Source of the DNA: a virus
IMG/VR virus record: IMGVR_UViG_3300020581_000025
Span: 1-33,274 of that record
Reading direction: 5' to 3' (one strand)
Length of the DNA stretch: 33,274 nucleotides
In this document: positions 20,304 through 27,248 of the stretch, piece after piece
How positions within the stretch are numbered: the first letter of the stretch is position 1
How the letters are laid out: every line of letters starts with the position of its first letter
The notes under the pieces: model-generated
The model's input: only the letters and a program-made list of their open reading frames with translations
Databases searched by the model: none
Told to the model about the DNA's origin: nothing
Translations under genes and position numbers: made by a program

Positions 20304-20849
20304 TTGTCTACTAGGCTAAATCAAGAAGTCCTTGAAGTAGGCGTAACTAAACTAGCCTCCTCGGGAGGCAATGTACGCCTCAACCAAGAGGTATTGCAAA
20401 TAGCCGTAAAGAACCTAACGGCTACTGGGTCCGGCAAGGGCAACACCAGATTAAATCAAGCGGCACTGCTGCTCTTGACGCCTGTTAATCTGAATGCCCT
20501 TAAGATTCAATTAATTGGCGGGCCCTTTCAAGACGCCCTCGGCAATCCCCTCGCAAACGGCTACCTCATCATGCGTCTCCAGCATGATGCAGCCGCCCCC
20601 TTCAATGCCCAGATCGTCGGCAACATGGCAGTGAAGATTCCTCTCGATGCCAACGGCTATGTACAGGGGACATTCACGGGGGCACAGATATTCATCTGGC
20701 CCAACGATGTACTCGTGCCTGCGGGAGGAACTTATCTGATCTGGGCCTACGACGCGAACAACCGTCTAGCTTGGGACAACCCCCAGGTCCAGCAAGTCCT
20801 GTCAACTCCTAATCCCTACAACGTAAACAACTGGGTGCCCGGCCCATAA
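20304..20849 (+). CDS. Triple RLNQ-repeat structural protein (181 aa)
   Basis: The TTG directly follows the preceding TAA. The first 55 residues hold three copies of a short repeat centred on RLNQ (positions 4, 25 and 49; for example RLNQEVLEVGVTKLASSGGN), likely short beta hairpins or a spike segment. The rest is a compact beta domain (QLIGGPFQDALGNPLANGYL; GTYLIWAYDANNRLAWDNPQ) like those in phage tail accessory proteins. No catalytic motif is present. It ends the fibre module 11 nt before the portal gene. Confidence 0.7.
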   Translation: MSTRLNQEVLEVGVTKLASSGGNVRLNQEVLQIAVKNLTATGSGKGNTRLNQAALLLLTPVNLNALKIQLIGGPFQDALGNPLANGYLIMRLQHDAAAPFNAQIVGNMAVKIPLDANGYVQGTFTGAQIFIWPNDVLVPAGGTYLIWAYDANNRLAWDNPQVQQVLSTPNPYNVNNWVPGP

Positions 20850-20860
20850 CATAAGAGGCT

Positions 20861-22951
20861 ATGCAATATCAAACCCCATCAACCGCACCGTTCGTCAGCA
20901 CTTATGACGATCCGAACGCGGACATAACCAATAAGGTTGTATCGCACCTTCGAAGGATGCGGTACTTCAGGAAGCAATACGATCAGCGCCGGGCCTATTT
21001 TTATCGCCAGTATCTCGGGCAGCGTGACCAGCGTTTCTATCCGGATAATATCACGCCCAGGTCCAACACCTTTGTAACCTATCCGTTCTCCAATGTCGAG
21101 ACCATAGTCGCCCGAGTCCTCGACGCTTACTTCTCATATGAGGACTGGTTTGAATGCAAAGGGCGATCAGCTCAGGACGAGCCTGCTGCCGAGAAGATGC
21201 AGGTCGTCCTGCTCCGCCTCCTGAAGCGGGCCGAGTTTACCAAACACTTCGAGTCTCTCGTGCGGAACATCGCTATCTATGGCCACTCGGCCATGAAGGT
21301 GGATTGGGACTGGGATTATGATACAGTTACGTATTCGGAACCTATTCCGGCTATTGGCCCGGACGGTATGCCGATTGTCCAGCCCGCTATGGACCCTAGT
21401 ACCGGCCAGCCTGTTATGCAGCCTGTCATACTTGGGCACCGTCCTGCTCAGAAACAAGTCCCCCGAAATCGTCCTAGATTTCTTCCTATTGATGTATATG
21501 ATTTGTTGGTTGATCCTGATGGTGGCATTGTGGCTCACCTCACTGAACGCACTCTTGGCCAAATGATGCGGGAGCAGACCCAGAGCCTCCAGGCTGCCAT
21601 GCAAGACCCCTCAAAGCAGCCCCTCTATATCCCGGAGGCTTTCGACACCCTGGTTAAACGGGTATCACAGAATGTCCGGCCCCCAGACAATCCAATGGAC
21701 ACAGTCATTCGACTGGCGGAGCACTGGGATGAATATGCCCAGACCCAGTCCATCATAACCTACGGCGAGGACGCTGAGGCGATCTCCTGGAAGGACCTGC
21801 GCGCCAGCTACCGCGCAGCCGGATATTCGCCCTTCAAGCGCACCGTGTATGCAGGGGTTCCACTGCTGCTCTACAGCGGTCCGATCCCCTTCATGCATAA
21901 GAAGTGCCCGATAGTAATGACCAATTTCATTCGGCTGCCAAATGAAATCTTCGGGCTTGGCTCCATCGAGATCATCTCCGACCTGACCGAGGGCATGTGC
22001 AAGTTCGTGAACATGATCACGGACAACTGGAACCTCGGCATCAACCATCGCTATGCCTATGACACGAGCGCGGACATAGACCAGTCCGCCCTGAACTCCT
22101 TCAACACCCCGGGTGGTAAGGTCCCAGTCGCAGGCGACCCCTCCAAGGTCATCTTCCCGCTTCCCTTCTTCACTCCCTCGCCGGGCGACTACCAAATCCT
22201 GGAAGTCTACAAGATGCTCATCGAGAACACCTCGGGCGTCTCAGACTTCTACTCCAAGGGCGTTGGCTCGCCCACCAATAACAAAACCGCCACGGGCATT
22301 AGCTCCGTAATGAACGAGTCGGGCTTCCGCTTTAAGATGTTCGTTCGCAACCTCGAACTCGAAATCCTCCAGCCCACTCTGACCATGTGTGCCAGCATGG
22401 TGCAACAATACATCACTGACCCGATGGAGTTTCAAATCACCGGAGAAAACCCAGCTATCAAAAAATGGGTGGTTATGCAACCGGAGGAGTTGATTGGTAC
22501 GCTGGATTTTGATCTCGTTGCTGCGAACTATGCAAGCAATCGCGTCATCCGTCAACGCAATTTACTTGCACTATTTAATTTGGCTTCTCAATCACCGTTC
22601 CTTAATCAATACGAATCCCTCAAAGAACTCTTCAAGGCCTTCGAGGTCAGGAACGTAAACAAGCTGCTCTTTACGCCGCCCCAAGTTCAAGCCATGCAGA
22701 TGGCCGAGCAAAAGAAGAACATCGAAATGATGATGCTCGAAGCCATGATGGACACCGAGGGCAAGGCCCGCATCGCCCAGTCCAAGCCCCAGACCACCAC
22801 GGGCAAAGACGGTCGGCCTCGCAAGGCCCAGTTCGAAGGCAAGATTCCGGGCGCTGGCTTGATGTCCCATATCAAGGACTTCGCTCAAAACATGGGTGCC
22901 AATTCCCTGGGCCTAGAAGGCCTGGGGACCAACCCCAACTCAGATGACTAA
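20861..22951 (+). CDS. Portal protein
   Basis: The 696-residue protein opens with an N-terminal helical region (ADITNKVVSHLRRMRYFRKQ) and a portal-like segment (RSNTFVTYPFSNVETIVARV). It has long central domains (IYGHSAMKVDWDWDYDTVTY) and a helical C-terminus. The length, gene order before scaffold and capsid, and the general pattern fit the large portals of short-tailed phages. Portals form a dodecameric ring through which DNA enters and leaves and to which the terminase docks. AAGAGG precedes the ATG. The final stop overlaps the next gene. Confidence 0.9.
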   Translation: MQYQTPSTAPFVSTYDDPNADITNKVVSHLRRMRYFRKQYDQRRAYFYRQYLGQRDQRFYPDNITPRSNTFVTYPFSNVETIVARVLDAYFSYEDWFECKGRSAQDEPAAEKMQVVLLRLLKRAEFTKHFESLVRNIAIYGHSAMKVDWDWDYDTVTYSEPIPAIGPDGMPIVQPAMDPSTGQPVMQPVILGHRPAQKQVPRNRPRFLPIDVYDLLVDPDGGIVAHLTERTLGQMMREQTQSLQAAMQDPSKQPLYIPEAFDTLVKRVSQNVRPPDNPMDTVIRLAEHWDEYAQTQSIITYGEDAEAISWKDLRASYRAAGYSPFKRTVYAGVPLLLYSGPIPFMHKKCPIVMTNFIRLPNEIFGLGSIEIISDLTEGMCKFVNMITDNWNLGINHRYAYDTSADIDQSALNSFNTPGGKVPVAGDPSKVIFPLPFFTPSPGDYQILEVYKMLIENTSGVSDFYSKGVGSPTNNKTATGISSVMNESGFRFKMFVRNLELEILQPTLTMCASMVQQYITDPMEFQITGENPAIKKWVVMQPEELIGTLDFDLVAANYASNRVIRQRNLLALFNLASQSPFLNQYESLKELFKAFEVRNVNKLLFTPPQVQAMQMAEQKKNIEMMMLEAMMDTEGKARIAQSKPQTTTGKDGRPRKAQFEGKIPGAGLMSHIKDFAQNMGANSLGLEGLGTNPNSDD

Positions 22952-23213
22952 CAGGAGTATCGAGGCGGTCTCGAACAAGCGGTTTGCCGCGTGGCGACTT
23001 GGCCTCATAGGTTTGATCCTGATGGTGGGCTGCCATGCCAAGCAGCCCGTCAAGGTCTCAGTCCCGCCCCCTCCGGAGAACTTCTTCTGTGACCCGGACC
23101 ACCTGGATGGGAACTGGGAGCCGATGCCTTGCGGGATCATATACCTGGAATGTGATGACACTGACCCGATCTACCATCCGGAGTGGTGGGGCAGGTGTAC
23201 AAAGGTTATATAA
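22944..23213 (+). CDS. Small lipoprotein, possible outer-membrane spanin-like
   Basis: The 89-residue product overlaps the end of the portal gene (ATGACTAA). An N-terminal basic stretch is followed by LGLIGLILMVGCHAKQ, a lipobox-like motif with the lipidated Cys near residue 30, then VKVSVPPPPENFF. Short Pro-rich lipoproteins resemble the outer-membrane spanin (Rz1), which helps disrupt the outer membrane at lysis. No partner spanin is adjacent, and the C-terminus has three more Cys, so the spanin role is weak inference. A host-surface lipoprotein is an alternative. Confidence 0.6.
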   Translation: MTNRSIEAVSNKRFAAWRLGLIGLILMVGCHAKQPVKVSVPPPPENFFCDPDHLDGNWEPMPCGIIYLECDDTDPIYHPEWWGRCTKVI

Positions 23214-23214
23214 T

Positions 23215-23235
23215 CCTCGCTATCAACGGGGTTAG
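23215..23235 (+). repeat. Dispersed repeat, copy 4
   Basis: CCTCGC-TAT-CAACGGGGTTAG. It begins 1 nt after the TAA of the lipoprotein gene and is followed by AAAGAGGAGAA and the ATG at 23247. This is the cleanest promoter-like or leader-like placement: between stop and ribosome-binding site, in an otherwise empty 33-nt gap. Confidence 0.9.
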
Positions 23236-23246
23236 AAAGAGGAGAA

Positions 23247-23633
23247 ATGAGTTTATTCAAAGGGGAAACAGAGCACCACTATCATGTTCTGGAGATCGAC
23301 AAGTCCGCGAAGCTGCCAGAACTAAACGAAGACTTACGTAACGGGCTCAAAGCCCTTGCCATCAACCCTTACTTCCAGTATCTTATCCAACGCTTTCGTT
23401 TCAAGAAAGCCTCGATGCAGACCACCCTGGACGAGGGCTTCAAGCTCGACGACAAGCAACTCCGCTATTGCCAAGCAGGAATCTATTGGGCGGGCGAGAT
23501 CGAGCGGGACATCAAGATTTTAACGCAGGAACAGCCACAAACTCGCCCTGCGTCGGTTGACGAATTGGCAGCCTTTAAACAAGTTGCCAAGGCCATAACC
23601 CTCGTCGGCCAAGACGACACCCCACAAGGGTAA
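23247..23633 (+). CDS. Hypothetical 128-residue protein upstream of scaffold
   Basis: A strong GAGGAG ribosome-binding site and dispersed repeat copy 4 precede this gene. The product (MSLFKGETEHHYHVLEIDKS...) is charged and mostly helical (LNEDLRNGLKALAINPYFQY; KQVAKAITLVGQ), with no membrane segment or catalytic motif. Its place between portal and scaffold genes fits a head-assembly accessory protein, but I do not recognise the family. Its stop is followed by GGAG before the scaffold gene. Confidence 0.6.
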   Translation: MSLFKGETEHHYHVLEIDKSAKLPELNEDLRNGLKALAINPYFQYLIQRFRFKKASMQTTLDEGFKLDDKQLRYCQAGIYWAGEIERDIKILTQEQPQTRPASVDELAAFKQVAKAITLVGQDDTPQG

Positions 23634-23651
23634 TTCCCACAAGGAGCAATA

Positions 23652-24614
23652 ATGCCTCAAACACCAAACGGTGTGTCATCTGGATATAACAGCGGTCACG
23701 TTGATTTATCCGGAGCACCCGCAGCCGATCAAGACTGGGATAGTTTGTTCCCTAACCCAGAATTGCAAACCGCGTTGTCGCCACAAGCGACACAGCCTGG
23801 AACAAACCCTCAGCAGCAGCCACAAGCAAGTCAGCCCTTCCTGAAAGCAGGAGAGACTGTCTACAACACTGCCGAGGACGCGATCGAAGGCACGACCCAC
23901 AAGGATCAACTGATCGCAAACTATCGTAAGTTTCTAACTGACAACGGAATTGATCCAAACTCTTTGCAGCGGACGGCACAGCCGTCTACCCAGCCACAAG
24001 CTGAACCCGCAAAGAACTCCCAGTACAAGTATTATGGCAACCCTGAATTCTTCGATAAGGTCGCCGATGCTGCGCAGCGTCGCGATCGAGTGGAGTATGA
24101 GCGGCTCATGTCCACCCATACCCAGGAAGCAATCCAGGCTCAGCTCGATCCTTGGCGCGCAACCCTAGCCGAAACGAATCGCTTCCGAGCCATTCGTCAA
24201 GCAACCGCCGAGACGCCAGACTTCGGAAAGTTCATCGATGGCCCGGGCTACAAGAAGGTCCTCGATAGCTTCCCCTTGTACAAGGAGATGGTCCAGATAG
24301 GTGAGAATGACCCAGTAGCCGCCCAACGTCTACCCGAGGTTTACAAGTCCATGTACCTCATCTACCAGGGCATGAATCAAACCGCTCAGCCACAAACTAC
24401 GACAAGCAACACCCAAGTCACCCCGACTGTGCGACAACAGCCAACCCTTCAACCCTCATCCCTAACTCCGCCCCCGCCCTCTCACAGCACACAAGGCTGG
24501 CAAGATAACAGCTGGCGCGGAAACAAGCCCGTAACAAATGATGCGCGTAAACAGCTCATCCAAGACGGGGACAACAAGTTCAATGGAATGCGTTTCGAAG
24601 ATGTCGGTCTGTAA
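23652..24614 (+). CDS. Probable scaffolding protein
   Basis: The 320-residue protein lies immediately before the major capsid gene. The N- and C-terminal thirds are Gln/Pro/Thr-rich and disordered (ATQPGTNPQQQPQASQPFLK). The middle (about 110-240) is helical and charged (FFDKVADAAQRRDRVEYERL; YKSMYLIYQGMNQTAQ). That pattern and the gene order fit head scaffolds, which guide capsid assembly and then leave. AAGGAGCAATA precedes the ATG. No protease motif is seen. Scaffold identity rests on position and composition. Confidence 0.7.
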   Translation: MPQTPNGVSSGYNSGHVDLSGAPAADQDWDSLFPNPELQTALSPQATQPGTNPQQQPQASQPFLKAGETVYNTAEDAIEGTTHKDQLIANYRKFLTDNGIDPNSLQRTAQPSTQPQAEPAKNSQYKYYGNPEFFDKVADAAQRRDRVEYERLMSTHTQEAIQAQLDPWRATLAETNRFRAIRQATAETPDFGKFIDGPGYKKVLDSFPLYKEMVQIGENDPVAAQRLPEVYKSMYLIYQGMNQTAQPQTTTSNTQVTPTVRQQPTLQPSSLTPPPPSHSTQGWQDNSWRGNKPVTNDARKQLIQDGDNKFNGMRFEDVGL

Positions 24615-24646
24615 TCCACAGCGGGCCCAATCTCAAGGAGAATATA

Positions 24647-25663
24647 GTGAACTATCTTAAGCTATTTACGAACCTCGTGTTCGTCCTCTTCGGGTTTGGC
24701 CCAGACGTCGTAACCGTCACTCTTGGGACTGCTGGAAACGCGGGTTCAACTGCCGCCGAACTGATTACATACATGTCGGCGCGTCTGCTTGAAGTCGCTG
24801 AGTTCAACACCATCCTGGATCAATTCGGCGACAAGCACCCCTTGCCGTCGAACTCCTCGAAGACGATTCGGTTCGTCCGCGAAGAGAAACTCACGGTGGC
24901 CGCGACTCCCACGCAGTTAACTGAGGGCATCCCCCCGGATGCTGTGGGTCTTACCCTTAACCAAATCGAAGCTACGGTCGAGCAATATGGCTCGGTCGTG
25001 CGGTTGTCTGATCTCGCAGAGATCACAGCTCGTCACAACGTGATCGAGCGGACAATCTACGTCCTAGGTCTGCAAGCGGCAGAAACCTACGATCAGCTCA
25101 TCTTTAACGTGCTCAATGCCGCAACCAACACGTACTATCCTAACAACCGAGCCGGTGACACCAGCTTGCTCGGCTCTGACCTGGTCGGCTACCCCGACCT
25201 GGTTGAACTTGATGCGGCTCTCCAAGATCAAGGTGGACGACCCTTCGAAGGTGGCGAGTATGTTTTCGTCACTCCTCCGCAGGTCTACGCCGGGCTCCTG
25301 AAAGACCCGGACTTCAAGGCCAGCAACCAGTTCCGTGCGCCTGAGAAAATCTGGCGCGGTGAAGTGGGAATGCTTGGCGGGTTCAGAGTAATCCGCTCGA
25401 ACTCCCCGGCATTTGCTGCAACCTCGCAGGCTACTGCGGGCCAGTCCAGCAAGGTTTACACCTCGTTCGGAATTGCCCGGTTTGCATTTCAGATCAGCGA
25501 CTTGCAGAACCTGCGCGTCTATGTGGTTGCTCCAGGAGGTCAGCTCGACCCCTTGCAGCAATCGCGGAAGATCGGTTGGAAGTTCGCTTTCAAGTCGGTC
25601 ATCACGAACCAGAACTGGATTCGTCGTGTGCGTAGCTCGGGCGCTAACAGCGTCACGAACTAA
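24647..25663 (+). CDS. Major capsid protein, N4-gp56 family
   Basis: The 338-residue protein matches the N4-gp56 capsid family: HPLPSNSSKTIRFVREEKLT, LTEGIPPDAVGLTLNQIEAT, VEQYGSVVRLSDLAEITARH, LQAAETYDQLIFNVLNAATN and a C-terminal VITNQNWIRRVRS. It would form the icosahedral shell. GTG is the start, with AAGGAG 7 nt upstream. The first 20 residues (MNYLKLFTNLVFVLFGFGPD) are unusually hydrophobic for a capsid protein. A terminator-like hairpin follows at 25671. Confidence 0.9.
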   Translation: MNYLKLFTNLVFVLFGFGPDVVTVTLGTAGNAGSTAAELITYMSARLLEVAEFNTILDQFGDKHPLPSNSSKTIRFVREEKLTVAATPTQLTEGIPPDAVGLTLNQIEATVEQYGSVVRLSDLAEITARHNVIERTIYVLGLQAAETYDQLIFNVLNAATNTYYPNNRAGDTSLLGSDLVGYPDLVELDAALQDQGGRPFEGGEYVFVTPPQVYAGLLKDPDFKASNQFRAPEKIWRGEVGMLGGFRVIRSNSPAFAATSQATAGQSSKVYTSFGIARFAFQISDLQNLRVYVVAPGGQLDPLQQSRKIGWKFAFKSVITNQNWIRRVRSSGANSVTN

Positions 25664-25670
25664 CTAGGAT

Positions 25671-25688
25671 AGGGGGCTTCGGCCCCCT
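25671..25688 (+). terminator. GC-rich hairpin after major capsid gene
   Basis: AGGGGGC-TTCG-GCCCCCT gives a perfect 7-bp GC stem with a UUCG loop, 7 nt after the capsid gene stop. Only TTCC follows, so termination may be partial. Such structures often separate the highly expressed capsid message from downstream genes. Confidence 0.6.
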
Positions 25689-25706
25689 TCCAGAAAGGTT
25701 TACAAC

Positions 25707-25934
25707 ATGGGACATTCATTTGAACAGAGCGGTCCTGGCGACACCATTATCAATATGACTCGCCCGGACGGCCATGCTCAGTTGGATCAGAAATACGACA
25801 AGGGAATGCGCTCCCCGTGGCTCGGTCAGATCGGCCACCAGGACGCAGGCCTAGTCTCTCCCGAGACTTCTCCCCAGAGCGGCAGCGGCCATATGGATTC
25901 GGGCTACTCTGGTACAGGAGGCACGGGGGTCTAA
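25707..25934 (+). CDS. Hypothetical Gly/Ser-rich protein (75 aa)
   Basis: AGAAAGG precedes the ATG. The product (MGHSFEQSGPGDTIINMTRP...) is polar, with a C-terminus rich in Gly and Ser (SPQSGSGHMDSGYSGTGGTG) that is probably disordered. It lies just after the capsid hairpin and overlaps the next gene by one base (TAATG). A minor head protein is plausible. No family is recognised. Confidence 0.55.
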   Translation: MGHSFEQSGPGDTIINMTRPDGHAQLDQKYDKGMRSPWLGQIGHQDAGLVSPETSPQSGSGHMDSGYSGTGGTGV

Positions 25935-26293
25935 TGCCAGCTGAAACTAAAGTCGCCGAAAGGCCAACAACTGTCCAGGACTTCCTCAAGACTCCAAAGG
26001 ACACGTGGCAGTATGTCACGATCCCGGATGAGGATGTCACGGGCAAGGAACACCCCTCGATTTGGCTGAACAAAGTCGAGTTCTCCAAGGGCCAGACCTA
26101 TCAGGTTCCTGGAGTAATTGCTGATTACGTCAAGGGCCGTCTAAAAGCCTTCAACCGATCAGTAACTCGTTTGTTCAGTCCACAGGTAGACCGTGAAGCT
26201 CTCGGGCACGTAGCGATGGGAACCACAGCCCCATCTGCTCCGTCCGGGGATCGACCAGCCTTCGTGGATGCCACCAAGGTAATTACTCTGTGA
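25934..26293 (+). CDS. Hypothetical 119-residue head-region protein
   Basis: The ATG overlaps the preceding TAA. The product (MPAETKVAERPTTVQDFLKT...) contains YVTIPDEDVTGKEHPSIWLN and VEFSKGQTYQVPGVIADYVK, a short beta-rich core with a helical connector, and a Pro/Ala-rich tail. This looks like a head-completion or decoration protein by position, but the family is not recognised. Its stop overlaps the GTG of the L,D-transpeptidase-like gene. Confidence 0.6.
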   Translation: MPAETKVAERPTTVQDFLKTPKDTWQYVTIPDEDVTGKEHPSIWLNKVEFSKGQTYQVPGVIADYVKGRLKAFNRSVTRLFSPQVDREALGHVAMGTTAPSAPSGDRPAFVDATKVITL

Positions 26294-26658
26294 GTTGGAC
26301 CTGGAAAATCTCGTCCGGCACCCTGCTTAACCAGAACAACATCCCTGTTGCACATGGCTATGCAGGACATGGCGAAGGCCTGAACAACGCCGCCATGACA
26401 AACGTGCCGGACGTAGGTCCGCTTCCAACCGGAACCTATACGATCGGCCAACCTCGGGACGATCATCAAGTAGGGGTATTCGCGATGCCCCTGCTTCCTG
26501 ATCCTTCGAACGAGATGTTTGGCCGATCAGCCTTCTTTATTCATGGGGACAATCCCGGCCTCAATCATACAGCCAGCGATGGCTGCATAATCTTGGGTCA
26601 TCCTGTTCGGGAAGATATCTCCAACTCCGCTGATGATACTCTGATCGTCGAGGTCTAA
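26290..26658 (+). CDS. L,D-transpeptidase-like (DUF2778/YkuD-like) peptidoglycan enzyme
   Basis: The 122-residue protein has GPLPTGTYTI (43-52) and then FFIHGDNPGLNHTASDGCII (82-101). His85, Ser96, Gly98 and Cys99 give the H-x(n)-S-x-G-C catalytic signature of YkuD/Tlde1-type enzymes. These act on peptidoglycan peptides, as L,D-transpeptidases or, in some phage and toxin members, as peptidases that weaken the wall. Here it may help DNA entry or serve as the endolysin, as no other is evident nearby. It has no signal peptide. The GTG overlaps the previous stop. The stop (26656-26658) overlaps dispersed repeat copy 6. Confidence 0.8.
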   Translation: MSWTWKISSGTLLNQNNIPVAHGYAGHGEGLNNAAMTNVPDVGPLPTGTYTIGQPRDDHQVGVFAMPLLPDPSNEMFGRSAFFIHGDNPGLNHTASDGCIILGHPVREDISNSADDTLIVEV

Positions 26659-26674
26659 CCCCGTTGGAGCGAGG
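26655..26674 (-). repeat. Dispersed repeat, copy 6 (inverted)
   Basis: The minus strand reads CCTCGC-TC-CAACGGGGTTAG. On the plus strand its GCGAGG end serves as ribosome-binding site for the TTG at 26679. With copy 5 (27194-27214) it can form a 21-bp stem around the histidine phosphatase gene: 13 bp, an internal loop of 1 and 2 nt, then 8 bp. Confidence 0.9.
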
Positions 26675-26678
26675 AATA

Positions 26679-27248
26679 TTGCTTGTCCGCCACGGCAACA
26701 CGACCTATGACACCAAGGTCGACGCCCTGCTTGATCCTCCCTTGGATCGGGAAGGTATCGAGCGAGTCGAGAGGACCATCAAGTTCCTGGACCAGTCTCC
26801 TTATGACTTCAAGCGAATCATCTCTTCGCCGCTTCAGCGGGCCCTCCTGCTGGCGCAGATGGTCTCCCGGGGGCGCAAGCAAGTCACCACGAACAACGCC
26901 GCCTTGCCTTGGAACCTCGGGGACTTGATGGGCAAAGAGGGGGCCCTCGTTGGACCCAAGTTGGAATATCTCAAGAACTACCCGGACATCCGGGCCCCTC
27001 ATGGGGAGTCCTACCGGACCTTCTACAATCGCTGGTCGGAGTTCCTCCACCGGCTGATGACCTACTCGGAGGTCAAGGGTGAGACCCTGATGGTCACTAC
27101 CCACTCCCGGAACATCAACGCCTTGCAGAGCATCATAGGGGGGAATCCAGTGGGGGACGTGCAAGAGACAGCACCAGAGGCCAGTGTAACCTTCCTCGCC
27201 ACCAACGGGGTTAGCTGGGACTTCAACATCGTGTGGGACGGTCAATAG
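26679..27248 (+). CDS. Histidine phosphatase (phosphoglycerate mutase-like) family protein
   Basis: I start at TTG 26679, 4 nt after GAGG (26671-26674). An earlier TTG at 26664 lies within the inverted repeat and has no ribosome-binding site. The 189-residue protein begins MLVRHGNTTYD, with the catalytic RHG (4-6). RIISSPLQRALLLAQ supplies the phosphate-pocket arginines and VTTHSRNINAL the second catalytic His. The family removes phosphate from sugars, nucleotides or proteins. The substrate here cannot be told. It is unusual between a wall enzyme and tail adaptors. Two inverted copies of the dispersed repeat flank it, the downstream copy being inside its last codons. Confidence 0.8.
   Translation: MLVRHGNTTYDTKVDALLDPPLDREGIERVERTIKFLDQSPYDFKRIISSPLQRALLLAQMVSRGRKQVTTNNAALPWNLGDLMGKEGALVGPKLEYLKNYPDIRAPHGESYRTFYNRWSEFLHRLMTYSEVKGETLMVTTHSRNINALQSIIGGNPVGDVQETAPEASVTFLATNGVSWDFNIVWDGQ
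27194..27214 (+). repeat. Dispersed repeat, copy 5
   Basis: CCTCGC-CAC-CAACGGGGTTAG, in the 3' end of the phosphatase gene, coding LATNGVS. It lies 34 nt before the ATG of the first adaptor gene (27249) and is the inverse partner of copy 6. Confidence 0.9.

Noticed and set aside
23215-23246. Dispersed repeat as an N4-type virion RNA polymerase hairpin promoter
   Set aside because: N4 promoters have a short stem with a 3-nt loop and a fixed distance to the start. Here the loop is 6-8 nt and variable, and no such polymerase gene is in the window.
388-27214. Dispersed repeat as a CRISPR repeat
   Set aside because: Copies are kilobases apart, in both orientations, with no regular spacers.
388-27214. 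Dispersed repeat as insertion-sequence or MITE ends
   Set aside because: No target-site duplications or shared internal sequence link the copies. Most are solitary and lie in ribosome-binding leaders.
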